A DNA stretch of 11,432 bases from Methylotenera sp. GTDB taxonomy: Bacteria > Pseudomonadota > Gammaproteobacteria > Burkholderiales > Methylophilaceae. A program made the translations under genes and the position numbers. Below are positions 1-7,375 of the stretch, piece by piece (position 1 is the stretch's first letter; each line of letters opens with the position of its first letter). The stretch is from contig DAIDAH010000069.1 in the NCBI GenBank assembly GCA_027310735.1, forward strand, positions 1 through 11,432, in the 5' to 3' direction. A model generated the notes under the pieces. It was not told the origin of the DNA and did not search any database. It saw only the letters and a program-made list of their open reading frames with translations.

Positions 1-684
1 GTGTGTATTTAAGTCTTTTAGCGTTACTTGCCAGCGACCATTATCGAGTTGTTTCAGGTTTTTTACTTCGGTATTCAGTGACAGTTGAAAATTGTTATGA
101 GTTTCTAAATGCTTTACTAAATGGCGCGTTAATGCGCCAAAGTTAACATCGCTACCATAGCTGACACGCGTGGCAGCCACTTTCTGATTAGCTTCACGTT
201 GCTGCATGATCAGTGGCATCCAAGTTTTCAACTGGCTTGCATCTTCGCTGAATTCCATGTCAGAAAACAAGTGGTGGGCTTTAAGTTGTGCGTGGCGTTT
301 GCGAAGAAAATCCACATCGGTATCTCCCCACACAAAGCTTAAGTGCGGCGTGGCATTGATGAAGTTTTGTGGCGCAGGCAGCGTGTTGTTTTCAACTAGT
401 GATGACCAGAATTGTAACGAGACTTCAAATGAGGCATTAATAGCTAATGCGCGTTTGATGTCAATGCTGCCATCAGTGTCCATCGGCGTGTAGTTAAGTT
501 CACAATAGCCCGCATGACCTGTGCCAGCATTGTTCCATGCATCAGTACTCTCAGCAGCAACATTTGAGAGGCGCTCAACCATCATCATGTTCAGTGATGG
601 GTCTAGTTCTGATAGGAGTGATGCGAGCGTGGCGCTCATGGCGCCGCTGCCTACTAAAAGTACGTCTATTTTATTTTCGGTCAT
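1..684 (-). CDS. mqo: Malate:quinone oxidoreductase, N-terminal part (cut by the window's left edge)
   Basis: FAD-dependent, membrane-associated enzyme that oxidises malate to oxaloacetate and passes electrons to quinone, bypassing NAD-linked malate dehydrogenase in the TCA cycle. The reading frame is open from the ATG at 684 to base 1, giving 228 residues; the family is usually about 500, so more than half lies outside. Seen by reading: the N-terminal dinucleotide fold VLLVGSGAMSATLA (residues 8-21), an acidic residue at the end of the second strand (MMMVERL), the family block NNAGTGH followed by CELNYTP, and later HLSFVWG, WMPL and GSDVNFGALTR. These are typical MQO blocks. The start lies 23 nt after the stop of the upstream arsR-type gene, so the two are probably co-transcribed. 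No Shine-Dalgarno sequence is visible before the ATG (the preceding bases are CCCTACTCCC), so translation may be coupled to the upstream gene. Identity is confident. Confidence 0.93.
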   Translation of the reverse strand, partial: MTENKIDVLLVGSGAMSATLASLLSELDPSLNMMMVERLSNVAAESTDAWNNAGTGHAGYCELNYTPMDTDGSIDIKRALAINASFEVSLQFWSSLVENNTLPAPQNFINATPHLSFVWGDTDVDFLRKRHAQLKAHHLFSDMEFSEDASQLKTWMPLIMQQREANQKVAATRVSYGSDVNFGALTRHLVKHLETHNNFQLSLNTEVKNLKQLDNGRWQVTLKDLNTH

Positions 685-707
685 GGGAGTAGGGTAAATG
701 GTAAAGC

Positions 708-1046
708 TTATCGTGAGAGCGTAAAGGCTTTTTTAATATCTGCTTCTGCAAGCATTCTGTTGCCAATTTGTCCGCAAACCAGATCGCATAGCTCGTAAAC
801 ACTAGGGTCAGCAATGCTGTAATACACATTCGTGCCGCGTGACTCACGTTTTACCAAGCCGCATTGGGCGAGTAAGGAGAGATGTTTAGAAACGTTGGCT
901 TGTGTGCCACCAGATATTTCAGTCAGCTGGCTGACGTTTTTTTCTCCATCCTGAAGTGCATTCAGTACTTTTAAACGCATGGGTTCTGCGAGCGCTTTAA
1001 AGTAATTGGCTACATACTGTAGCGCATGATCATCAAGCTTGCTCAT
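708..1046 (-). CDS. ArsR/SmtB-family transcriptional regulator
   Basis: Small winged-helix DNA-binding repressor of 112 residues, normal length for the family. The body ALAEPMRLKVLNAL (about 18-31) is the classic ArsR helix, followed by VSQL and QANVSKHLSLLAQCGLVKRE (about 49-68), the recognition helix leading into the wing (SRGTNVYYSI). Three cysteines are visible: C62 in the helix after the recognition motif, and C87 and C91 in ELCDLVC near the C-terminus. The arsenic-type ELCVCDL motif in helix 3 and the SmtB helix-5 Asp/His metal ligands are not seen. The cysteines do not fall where the BigR/SqrR pair (about 41 and 107) lies, so the inducer is open: a thiol-based redox or sulfur sensor is plausible, a soft metal also possible. 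It is divergent from an RND/SQR operon and upstream of mqo on its own strand. By family habit it would repress both its own transcript and the divergent one. Confidence 0.9.
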   Translation of the reverse strand: MSKLDDHALQYVANYFKALAEPMRLKVLNALQDGEKNVSQLTEISGGTQANVSKHLSLLAQCGLVKRESRGTNVYYSIADPSVYELCDLVCGQIGNRMLAEADIKKAFTLSR

Positions 1047-1083
1047 ACTGTAAATTCCATTAATGATTTATAGGTACTATTAA

Positions 1084-1099
1084 ACAATCATATTATTGT
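1084..1099. promoter_or_regulatory. Imperfect 16-bp dyad in front of the arsR-type gene (possible operator)
   Basis: ACAATCATATTATTGT is a palindrome apart from one mismatched base pair. It lies 38-53 bp upstream of the regulator's ATG, where an autoregulatory ArsR-family site would be expected. A TATGAT -10-like hexamer on the minus strand overlaps it, but I found no -35 hexamer at a proper distance, so the regulator's own promoter is not resolved. Its sequence does not obviously match the dyad at 1221-1238. Confidence 0.3.
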
Positions 1100-1217
1100 C
1101 ATTTTGTGCAAATGGAGTAATCTTTAACTTCACATAAGTCAGTAAAGATATACACGTTGCTCGCTTCTGAAAAGATTTAGAAGTGTGTTTTGCGAATTAT
1201 ACACAACAATTAAAATA

Positions 1218-1246
1218 TTGACTGTATAGCTATATAGTAATATAGT
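1218..1246 (+). promoter_or_regulatory. Strong sigma70-type promoter for the RND-SQR operon
   Basis: TTGACT at 1218-1223 and TATAGT at 1241-1246 are separated by exactly 17 bp; each hexamer differs from consensus at one base. Transcription would start near 1253 and give a leader of roughly 125 nt before the adaptor gene. The spacer is almost filled by an 18-bp dyad, the usual geometry for a promoter blocked by an ArsR-family dimer. Seen directly; activity is inferred. Confidence 0.7.
1221..1238. promoter_or_regulatory. 18-bp dyad inside the promoter spacer, probable ArsR-type operator
   Basis: ACTGTATAGCTATATAGT is palindromic with a single mismatched pair, and its 10-bp core TATAGCTATA is perfect. 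It overlaps the last bases of the -35 hexamer and ends two bases before the -10 hexamer, so a bound dimer would exclude RNA polymerase. ArsR-family regulators usually bind AT-rich imperfect palindromes at such positions. Assignment to the adjacent regulator is inferred from location. Confidence 0.5.
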
Positions 1247-1321
1247 GATTCTAATGTTGCAATTGTTTAAGTATGCATGTTTAAAGTGAAACTTTGACTC
1301 TAAACGGTATGTGTAACTTAG

Positions 1322-1353
1322 TTAGTTGCAAGTAATCAACAACACGCAACTAA
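1322..1353 (+). other. Leader hairpin upstream of the adaptor gene
   Basis: TTAGTTGC at 1322-1329 pairs perfectly with GCAACTAA at 1346-1353, leaving a 16-nt loop. It lies in the predicted 5' leader about 20 nt before the ribosome binding site. There is no U-tract after it, so it is not a terminator; it could affect mRNA stability or be chance. The large loop makes it weak. Confidence 0.25.
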
Positions 1354-1379
1354 GATTAAGACAACTGGGATTAAGGAGT

Positions 1380-2429
1380 ATGCGCTTGACTAAATCATCT
1401 CACTGGACACTTGTACTGATAGCAACAATTTTCATCTCAACTTTGGCAAGAGCCGATGGCTTGGCGACAGCTGTGGTTACGCAGTCAGGCAGCGCAACTA
1501 TATTTACTGCGGAAGGCACTATTGAAGCTGTGCAAAGCAGTGTAATTGCACCACAAGTTTCAGGCAGCGTGATGGCCTTGCCAGTAAAAGTAGGCGATCA
1601 TGTTAAGGCTGGCCAATTGTTGGCACGGATTGATACACGCCTAGCGACGCAGCAGGCAATGAGCAGTCAGGCGCAGGTTTCAGCGGCGCAGGCACAAATG
1701 TCTGCAGCGAAGAATGAGTATGAGCGCAAGCGCCGATTGTATGCGCAGCAGTATATTAGTCAGGCAGCATTAGAGCGTGCCGAGTCGGACTACAAAACAG
1801 CTGTAGCACAAACTAAAGCGCAGCTAGCGCAAACTGGTGTATCTAACGTACAGACAGGCTTACATACTATCAATGCGCCTTATACTGGCGTGATTGCAGA
1901 TGTGATGGCTGAAGTGGGTGATATGGCGATGCCGGGAAAGCCATTGCTATCAGTTTATAACCCAAACGTGTTACGTGCCGTCATCAATGTGCCACAAAGT
2001 CAGTTGGCAGGCCTTAAGCATGGTGAAAATGTTACTGTGCTTATTTCTGCTGCGAATGAGGCTGAGCGTAGCTTAATCAGTACCCAAATGACGATATTGC
2101 CAACAGCGGATTCAGTGAGCAATATGGTTAAAGTACGTTTGACATTACCTCAAGGGCTGACGAGTATTACACCCGGCATGTTTGTCCGTGCAGCGTTACC
2201 GATAAGTGTTGCCCAAGGGCAAGAACAGGAACAGCTTCAAATACCAGCTAAAGCTGTCGTCAGACGCAGTGAATTAGTGGCAGTGTACGTGGTGGACAGT
2301 CAAGGTCGCCCAAGCTTGAGACAGGTTAGATTGGGGCGACAAAGTGGCGAAAACGTTGAAGTGTTCGCTGGATTGCAGGCCGGTGAGAAAGTAGCGCTAG
2401 ACCCGATTGCTGCGGCTAACATCAAGTAG
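1380..2429 (+). CDS. RND efflux periplasmic adaptor subunit (membrane fusion protein, HlyD/AcrA type)
   Basis: Bridges the inner-membrane RND pump and the outer-membrane channel. Numbered from the ATG at 1380 (349 residues): signal peptide with hydrophobic TLVLIATIFISTLA and likely signal peptidase I cleavage after ARA (residue 25), no lipobox; lipoyl-like half VIAPQVSGSVMALPVKVGDHVKAG (about 55-78); an Ala/Gln-rich alpha-hairpin about 88-158 that would dock on the TolC partner; second lipoyl half INAPYTGVIADVMAEVGDM (about 164-182); then beta-barrel and membrane-proximal domains to the end. Start choice is uncertain. AAGGAG at 1373-1378 is only one base from the ATG at 1380, but seven bases from an in-frame TTG at 1386, which would give 347 residues with the signal peptide intact. 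A longer TTG start at 1326 has no ribosome site and lies in a hairpin. The stop codon overlaps the next gene's ribosome site. Confidence 0.92.
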   Translation: MRLTKSSHWTLVLIATIFISTLARADGLATAVVTQSGSATIFTAEGTIEAVQSSVIAPQVSGSVMALPVKVGDHVKAGQLLARIDTRLATQQAMSSQAQVSAAQAQMSAAKNEYERKRRLYAQQYISQAALERAESDYKTAVAQTKAQLAQTGVSNVQTGLHTINAPYTGVIADVMAEVGDMAMPGKPLLSVYNPNVLRAVINVPQSQLAGLKHGENVTVLISAANEAERSLISTQMTILPTADSVSNMVKVRLTLPQGLTSITPGMFVRAALPISVAQGQEQEQLQIPAKAVVRRSELVAVYVVDSQGRPSLRQVRLGRQSGENVEVFAGLQAGEKVALDPIAAANIK

Positions 2430-2441
2430 GAACTTCCTGTG
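2427..2441 (+). promoter_or_regulatory. Ribosome binding site and GTG start of the RND pump gene
   Basis: TAGGAA at 2427-2432 includes the TAG stop of the adaptor gene and sits six bases before the GTG at 2439. Well-spaced and purine-rich, it supports the GTG start and suggests tight translational coupling of adaptor and pump. Confidence 0.7.
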
Positions 2442-5400
2442 ACTATCATTGATAACGAAAAATTAGGGATCTCTGGGCGTATTGCCAGATATTTCCAATC
2501 TGCGCAAATCACACCTCTACTTGCAATGTTAGCCTTATTGCTTGGCTTATTTGCAGTGCTGGTCACGCCACGTGAGGAAGAACCACAGATTGATGTGACG
2601 ATGGCGAATGTGATGATTCCATTTCCGGGCGCATCCGCTAAAAATGTAGAGCAAATGGTGTCGGTACCTGCAGAGCAGGTGCTGTCGCAAATCGCAGACA
2701 TAGAGCATGTTACTTCAGTGTCACGTCCGGGTATGTCTATCATTACCGTGCAGTTTAAAGTTGGACTGCCCCGCACTGAAGCATTAGTGCGCCTCTATAA
2801 TACGATCCAATCCAATCAGGATTGGCTACCAAAAAATCTCGGTGTGGGTGATCCCATTATCAAGCCTAAAGGCATCGATGATGTGCCTATCTTAACCGCT
2901 ACTTTATATACAAAAAATAACCAGCAGGGTGCTTATGAGTTAGAGCGGATTGCCCATGCGCTAGAGTCTGAAATCAAGCATGTAAAAGGTACGCGTGAGG
3001 TGGTTACCTTAGGTGGCCCGGGGCGTGCAGTTAATATTGAGATTGATCCACAACGCATGGCTGCAGCCAATATTACTGTGACAGATATGCGCCGTGCACT
3101 GCAATCAGCTAACCTAGGTGCCCCGTTGGGTGAAGTGATTAGTGCTAATCAGGCTATTGCGGTAGAGGTCGGCAATTACTTTAGTGATGCCAAAGATATT
3201 GCCGAGTTGGTGGTTGGCCTACATGACGGACATCCTGTTTATTTAGGTGAGGTAGCAAAAGTCATCGATGGGCCGCCTCCAGCAGAGCGTTACGTTTGGT
3301 ATGGCGAAGCTGGCAAAGACAAAGCCTCTGTAGTGGTTGAATACCCTGCGGTAACAATTAGTGTCACCAAAAAACCGGGTCAGAATGCTGTGGCGGTGGC
3401 GGATGCAGTCATCAAGCAGATTGATGGTTTAAAAAATGTGCTAATACCATCTGATGTTGACGTAAAAATTACCAGAAACTACGGTGAAACCGCCAATGAA
3501 AAAGCACAAAAGTTGATTCATAAGCTGATTTTTGCAACTTCGGCAGTAGTATTGCTAGTATTTATTGCATTGGGTCGCCGTGAAGCCGCCATTGTTGGTA
3601 CAGCGGTCATTCTCACGCTAACCGCTACCTTGTTTGCTTCATGGGCTTGGGGTTTTACGTTGAACCGCGTTTCCTTGTTTGCCTTGATTTTTTCAATTGG
3701 AATTTTGGTGGATGATGCCATTGTGGTGGTTGAAAATATCCATCGCCACATGAAGCTTAAACCCAATGCGACGCTAACTGAGCTTATTCCCGGCGCGGTA
3801 GACGAAGTGGGCGGTCCGACTATTCTGGCAACACTGACTGTGATAGCCGCATTATTGCCGATGGCCTTTGTGAGCGGCTTGATGGGGCCGTACATGAGCC
3901 CGATTCCTATTAACGCCAGTATGGGTATGCTCATTTCACTGGCGGTGGCATTCGTGATCACGCCTTGGTTGTCACGTATCTGGTTGCGTCATGCGCCGCA
4001 CGAGGATGCATTAACTAAGAAAATAGCACCTGTGTTTACGCGTATTTTTAATCCGTTTTTAAGCGAAACTAAAGGTAAAAGTAATCGACGTAAACTGAGC
4101 TTGGCAGTTTTGGGTTTGATTGTGCTGTCACTGGCACTGCCGGTTACCAAACTGGTGGTGATGAAGATGCTACCATTCGATAACAAATCCGAGTTTCAAG
4201 TAGTGGTAGATATGCCAGCAGGCACGCCGCCAGAAACAACTGCCAGCGTATTGCATGCAATGACGGCTTATCTATCAACCGTGCCGGAAGTCACAAACTA
4301 TCAGGCTTATGTTGGTCTCTCAGCGCCTATTAATTTCAATGGATTGGTGCGCCAGTATTACCTACGCAGCGGTGGCGAGCTTGGCGATATTCAGGTGAAT
4401 CTGGTAGACAAACAACATCGTAGCGATAAGAGTCACACGATTGCGAGTCGTGTCCGACCTGAATTGCAAAAAATAGCACATGCAATGGGCGCTAAAGTAA
4501 AGGTGGTTGAAGTGCCGCCTGGGCCACCAGTGATTTCGCCAATAGTGGCTGAAGTTTATGGCCCTGATGATGCTGACCGATTGAAGTTAGCCAGACAGGT
4601 ACATCAGATCTTTGATCATACAGAAGGCATTGTTGATACAGACGATAGCGGCATTGCTGATGCCAGAAAAATTGAGTTGGTAGTTGATAAGAAAAAAGCC
4701 GCGTTGCTTGGTATCACACAAGCTGCAATCGTGAGTACCTTGCGCACAGGACTGGCTGGTGAGGATGTGACTTATTTGCACGATGCTAGCAAATACCCGG
4801 CTGGAACACGATTACGTCTACCTGTTTCTGCACAAGGTGATATTGAGTCACTACTCAAGCTGTCAGTATCTACCCCAGCAGGAAAACTGGTGCCGATACG
4901 TGAGTTGGTCGTGATTGAAAACAGCTTGCGAGAGCAGCCGATTTTCCATAAAGACCTATTGCCAGTGAATTATGTGGTAGCTGATATGGCTGGTAAGCTG
5001 GATAGTCCACTGTATGGCATGTTTGGTATGCGCTCTGCTGTGGCTGACATCCCTGTGCCCGGCGGTGGAAAGCTAGGTGAGTTTTTCATTCAACAGCCCG
5101 ATGATAACCAGCGTGGCTATGCCATCAAATGGGATGGTGAATGGCAAATCACCTATGAAACTTTCCGTGATATGGGGGCTGCTTATGCTGTAGGCTTGAT
5201 ATTGATCTATCTGTTGGTGGTTGCACAGTTTGGCTCATATTTAACGCCGCTTATTATCATGGCACCCATACCGCTGACCATTATAGGCGTGATGCCAGGG
5301 CATGCTTTGCTTGGTGCACAATATACCGCTACGTCTATGATCGGCATGATCGCCTTGGCGGGGATTATTGTACGTAACTCCATTTTGTTAGTTGATTTTA

Positions 5401-5645
5401 TTAACTTGGAAGTGGCAGCAGGTAAGCCGTTTAAAGATGCTGTGGTTAACTCGGCCATAACCCGTGCGCAGCCTATTGTACTGACCGCACTCTCGGCTAT
5501 GTTGGGCGCTTTCTTTATTCTGGATGATCCAATTTTCAACGGCTTGGCAATTTCGCTCATCTTCGGCATTTTCGTATCGACACTGCTGACTTTGATTGTG
5601 ATTCCGTTGCTGTATTTTGTAGCCTACAAAAATAAATTTAATTAA
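2439..5645 (+). CDS. RND-family efflux pump, inner-membrane permease (AcrB/HAE type)
   Basis: Proton-driven exporter of 1068 residues, the full family length (usually about 1020-1070). TM1 is near residues 22-42 (LLAMLALLLGLFAVLV), followed by a large periplasmic loop with the porter block IPFPGASAKNVEQMVSVPAE. TM2-TM6 begin near 364. TM4 carries GILVDDAIVVVEN with the paired proton-relay aspartates D425-D426, which marks the drug/HAE branch rather than CusA or CzcA metal pumps. A second periplasmic loop follows TM7, and the C-terminal TM block (about 915-1062) includes GIIVRNSILLVDF. There R979 occupies the place of the AcrB TM10 relay lysine (K940). The gene starts with GTG nine bases after the adaptor stop and is followed 24 bases later by the DUF2892 gene. 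With the adaptor before it and a TolC homologue downstream, the operon encodes a complete tripartite pump. The substrate cannot be read from the sequence. Confidence 0.95.
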   Translation: MTIIDNEKLGISGRIARYFQSAQITPLLAMLALLLGLFAVLVTPREEEPQIDVTMANVMIPFPGASAKNVEQMVSVPAEQVLSQIADIEHVTSVSRPGMSIITVQFKVGLPRTEALVRLYNTIQSNQDWLPKNLGVGDPIIKPKGIDDVPILTATLYTKNNQQGAYELERIAHALESEIKHVKGTREVVTLGGPGRAVNIEIDPQRMAAANITVTDMRRALQSANLGAPLGEVISANQAIAVEVGNYFSDAKDIAELVVGLHDGHPVYLGEVAKVIDGPPPAERYVWYGEAGKDKASVVVEYPAVTISVTKKPGQNAVAVADAVIKQIDGLKNVLIPSDVDVKITRNYGETANEKAQKLIHKLIFATSAVVLLVFIALGRREAAIVGTAVILTLTATLFASWAWGFTLNRVSLFALIFSIGILVDDAIVVVENIHRHMKLKPNATLTELIPGAVDEVGGPTILATLTVIAALLPMAFVSGLMGPYMSPIPINASMGMLISLAVAFVITPWLSRIWLRHAPHEDALTKKIAPVFTRIFNPFLSETKGKSNRRKLSLAVLGLIVLSLALPVTKLVVMKMLPFDNKSEFQVVVDMPAGTPPETTASVLHAMTAYLSTVPEVTNYQAYVGLSAPINFNGLVRQYYLRSGGELGDIQVNLVDKQHRSDKSHTIASRVRPELQKIAHAMGAKVKVVEVPPGPPVISPIVAEVYGPDDADRLKLARQVHQIFDHTEGIVDTDDSGIADARKIELVVDKKKAALLGITQAAIVSTLRTGLAGEDVTYLHDASKYPAGTRLRLPVSAQGDIESLLKLSVSTPAGKLVPIRELVVIENSLREQPIFHKDLLPVNYVVADMAGKLDSPLYGMFGMRSAVADIPVPGGGKLGEFFIQQPDDNQRGYAIKWDGEWQITYETFRDMGAAYAVGLILIYLLVVAQFGSYLTPLIIMAPIPLTIIGVMPGHALLGAQYTATSMIGMIALAGIIVRNSILLVDFINLEVAAGKPFKDAVVNSAITRAQPIVLTALSAMLGAFFILDDPIFNGLAISLIFGIFVSTLLTLIVIPLLYFVAYKNKFN

Positions 5646-5669
5646 ACATTTTTTAGGAGAATTATTATC

Positions 5670-5879
5670 ATGACTTCATGGAAATTAGTACGTGTAATCG
5701 CTGGCTTTTTCATTCTGTTATCACTCGCTTTGGGTATGCCTGAAAGCCCAATATTTGTGAGTAAGTATTGGTTGTTTTTTACCGCCTTTGTTGGTGTTAA
5801 CTTATTGCAAAGCGGCTTCACAGGTTGGTGTCTGATGGAAAATATCTTACGCAAACTTGGTGTGAAATCTGGTTGCTAA
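5670..5879 (+). CDS. DUF2892 / YgaP-type small inner-membrane protein
   Basis: Sixty-nine residues with two hydrophobic segments (about 6-22 and 33-49) and the ending GFTGWCLMENILRKLG, which resembles the DUF2892 signature (TGxCxMExxLxxLG) found as the membrane tail of the E. coli rhodanese YgaP and as stand-alone proteins in sulfide-response operons. C54 lies in the conserved motif, and the last residue is also a cysteine (C69), which is less usual. AGGAGA at 5655-5660 is nine bases before the ATG. It sits between the RND pump and its TolC partner, so it is probably co-expressed. Function of the family is unsettled; a role in sulfane-sulfur handling or as a pump accessory is inference from context. 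Confidence 0.85.
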   Translation: MTSWKLVRVIAGFFILLSLALGMPESPIFVSKYWLFFTAFVGVNLLQSGFTGWCLMENILRKLGVKSGC

Positions 5880-5931
5880 CGCTACATATTGTTAAATACA
5901 AGCCTGATCAAGAGCTCATTGAGAAAATAGC

Positions 5932-7299
5932 ATGCATTTAAAACAACTTTCTATTGCTTTGTTACTGGCTCTGTCAGCAAATTCAGTCCATGCGATGGAT
6001 TTGCTCGACGCTTGGCGTGCAGCTCAGTCCAAAGACCCTCAATTTAGCGCTGCACGTGCCGGCGCAGAGGCTGGTAAGAAAAAGATTGACCAAGCTAAGG
6101 CTCTTGGCTTGCCGCAGGTTACCGCTACAGCGGGTACCGGTGCTGTGAATAGTTACAACAAAATTACGAATGCACAATTTTCAGCCCCCGGACTTGGCAG
6201 TGCTGGTGGTGCGGCATTTAAAACGCAGACGGATTTGGGAGTTGATTTGCGTTGGCAAGTAAGTGCTGAGCAGCCTTTATACAATGCTGAGCGAGCATCT
6301 ACAGCACGCCAGTTGAATAAGCAGGCACAATTGGCTGATGTGAAATTTAGTGTTGATGCGCAACAATTAATTCTTCGAGTGGCAAAAGCCTATTTTGACG
6401 TATTGCTGGCTGAGGACACGCTTGCATCTGTCAAGAAACAGCGTGCTGCAGTGGCGCAGGCATTAGCCGTTGCGAAAGGGCGCTTTAAAGAAGGTGATGT
6501 GGCGATTATCGATACGCATGAAGCGCAAGCCCGTGATGATGCCCTTGTTTCGCAAGAGATGGAGGCGGATAGCAATTACCAGCTTGCACAGTCTGTATTG
6601 ATGGATTTAACCGGCGGTAACGCAGATAGCCCGCTAGCGCGTCCTTCAGAACAGGCTAATTTTCAGCAATTGAACAGCGGCGAATTAAATGACTGGTTAA
6701 CGCTTGCACAGAGCAATAGTCCGTATCTTCATCTGCAGCAGATAAAGCAAGGTATCACTCATGATGAAATTGACAAGCATAAGTCTTTAACTGCACCAGT
6801 ACTGAATCTGGTCGCACAAGCTGGAGGTGAAGAGCTTGCTGGGGTTAGTGGTGCAAACTCTGAGCTGAGTAATCATTCGGTAAGTGTAGGTGTGCAACTT
6901 ACCATTCCATTGTTCACTGGCGGCATGCGTAATGCTAAGTATGAAGAGGCTGTAGCTTTGGATACACAAGCCAAAGATGAAACTGAAGTCATGCGTCAAC
7001 GAGCTGGGCAGGAGGCTCGTTCGGCTTGGATGGGCGTTACTGTTGGAAAGAGTAAAGTGAAAGCACTTGAACAGGCGCTAACTTCGTCTAAAGTGAAACT
7101 GGATGCAACTGAGTTGGGGCGTGAGGTTGGTGATAGAACGACATTGGATGTACTCAATGCGGAGCAGGATTATTACAATACGAGAACGGAGTTGTTTCGC
7201 GTACGCTACCAAACATTGTTATCATTTCTGAGCCTTGCTGCGACAGCTGGTACCTTGGATGAGAAACACCTTGCAGATGTAAATGCCATTTTAAAATAG
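5932..7299 (+). CDS. TolC-family outer-membrane efflux channel
   Basis: Outer-membrane partner of the tripartite exporter, 455 residues, typical for TolC proteins. Signal peptide MHLKQLSIALLLALSANSVHA with cleavage after residue 21. Two outer-membrane-efflux repeats are recognisable: the first holds AKAYFDVLLAEDTLASVKKQ and the long helix up to about 225; the second runs from about 260 and ends with LDVLNAEQDYYNTRTELFRVRYQTLL, followed by the TolC-like tail SLAATAGTLDEKHL. A beta-strand block with IPLFTGG is present near 325. The start has only a weak ribosome site (TTGAGAAAA). It lies 52 bp after the DUF2892 gene with no terminator between them, supporting one transcript with the adaptor and pump. 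It could serve other pumps too, as TolC does in E. coli. Confidence 0.93.
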   Translation: MHLKQLSIALLLALSANSVHAMDLLDAWRAAQSKDPQFSAARAGAEAGKKKIDQAKALGLPQVTATAGTGAVNSYNKITNAQFSAPGLGSAGGAAFKTQTDLGVDLRWQVSAEQPLYNAERASTARQLNKQAQLADVKFSVDAQQLILRVAKAYFDVLLAEDTLASVKKQRAAVAQALAVAKGRFKEGDVAIIDTHEAQARDDALVSQEMEADSNYQLAQSVLMDLTGGNADSPLARPSEQANFQQLNSGELNDWLTLAQSNSPYLHLQQIKQGITHDEIDKHKSLTAPVLNLVAQAGGEELAGVSGANSELSNHSVSVGVQLTIPLFTGGMRNAKYEEAVALDTQAKDETEVMRQRAGQEARSAWMGVTVGKSKVKALEQALTSSKVKLDATELGREVGDRTTLDVLNAEQDYYNTRTELFRVRYQTLLSFLSLAATAGTLDEKHLADVNAILK

Positions 7300-7375
7300 T
7301 CAGTGAGAGTGAGTTAAGTGATACTTTAGTTGGTTTGATATTAATAACGAGTCAATTCTTTGAGAAGGACAACAC

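Noticed and set aside
206..493. 95-codon plus-strand open frame inside mqo
   Set aside because: Opposite to clear MQO coding sequence with conserved blocks; no sign of an independent gene.
708..1046. Naming the regulator BigR or SqrR from its SQR context
   Set aside because: Its cysteines (62, 87, 91) are not at the positions of the BigR/SqrR pair, and no clear ATTC-N8-GAAT site is seen in the divergent region.
2300..2776. 158-codon open frame on the minus strand across the adaptor/pump junction
   Set aside because: It lies wholly antisense to two well-supported genes; its serine-, threonine- and isoleucine-rich translation resembles no family and it has no ribosome site. Treated as a shadow.
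3518..3961. 147-codon minus-strand open frame inside the RND pump gene
   Set aside because: Antisense to the conserved TM2-TM6 region of the pump; composition is what the reverse of a membrane gene gives.
5207..5569. 120-codon minus-strand open frame at the pump's 3' end
   Set aside because: Antisense to the C-terminal membrane block of the pump, no ribosome site, no recognisable protein.
2439..5645. Reading the RND pump as a CusA/CzcA heavy-metal exporter because of the adjacent ArsR-type regulator
   Set aside because: TM4 has DDAIVVVEN (drug/HAE branch) rather than the single-Asp metal-pump motifs, and no metal-binding adaptor or CusF-like gene is present.
7300..7375. Separate promoter for sqr in the gap after the tolC homologue
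   Set aside because: TTGATA at 7335-7340 has no -10 hexamer at 15-19 bp; no terminator precedes it, so read-through from the operon is simpler.
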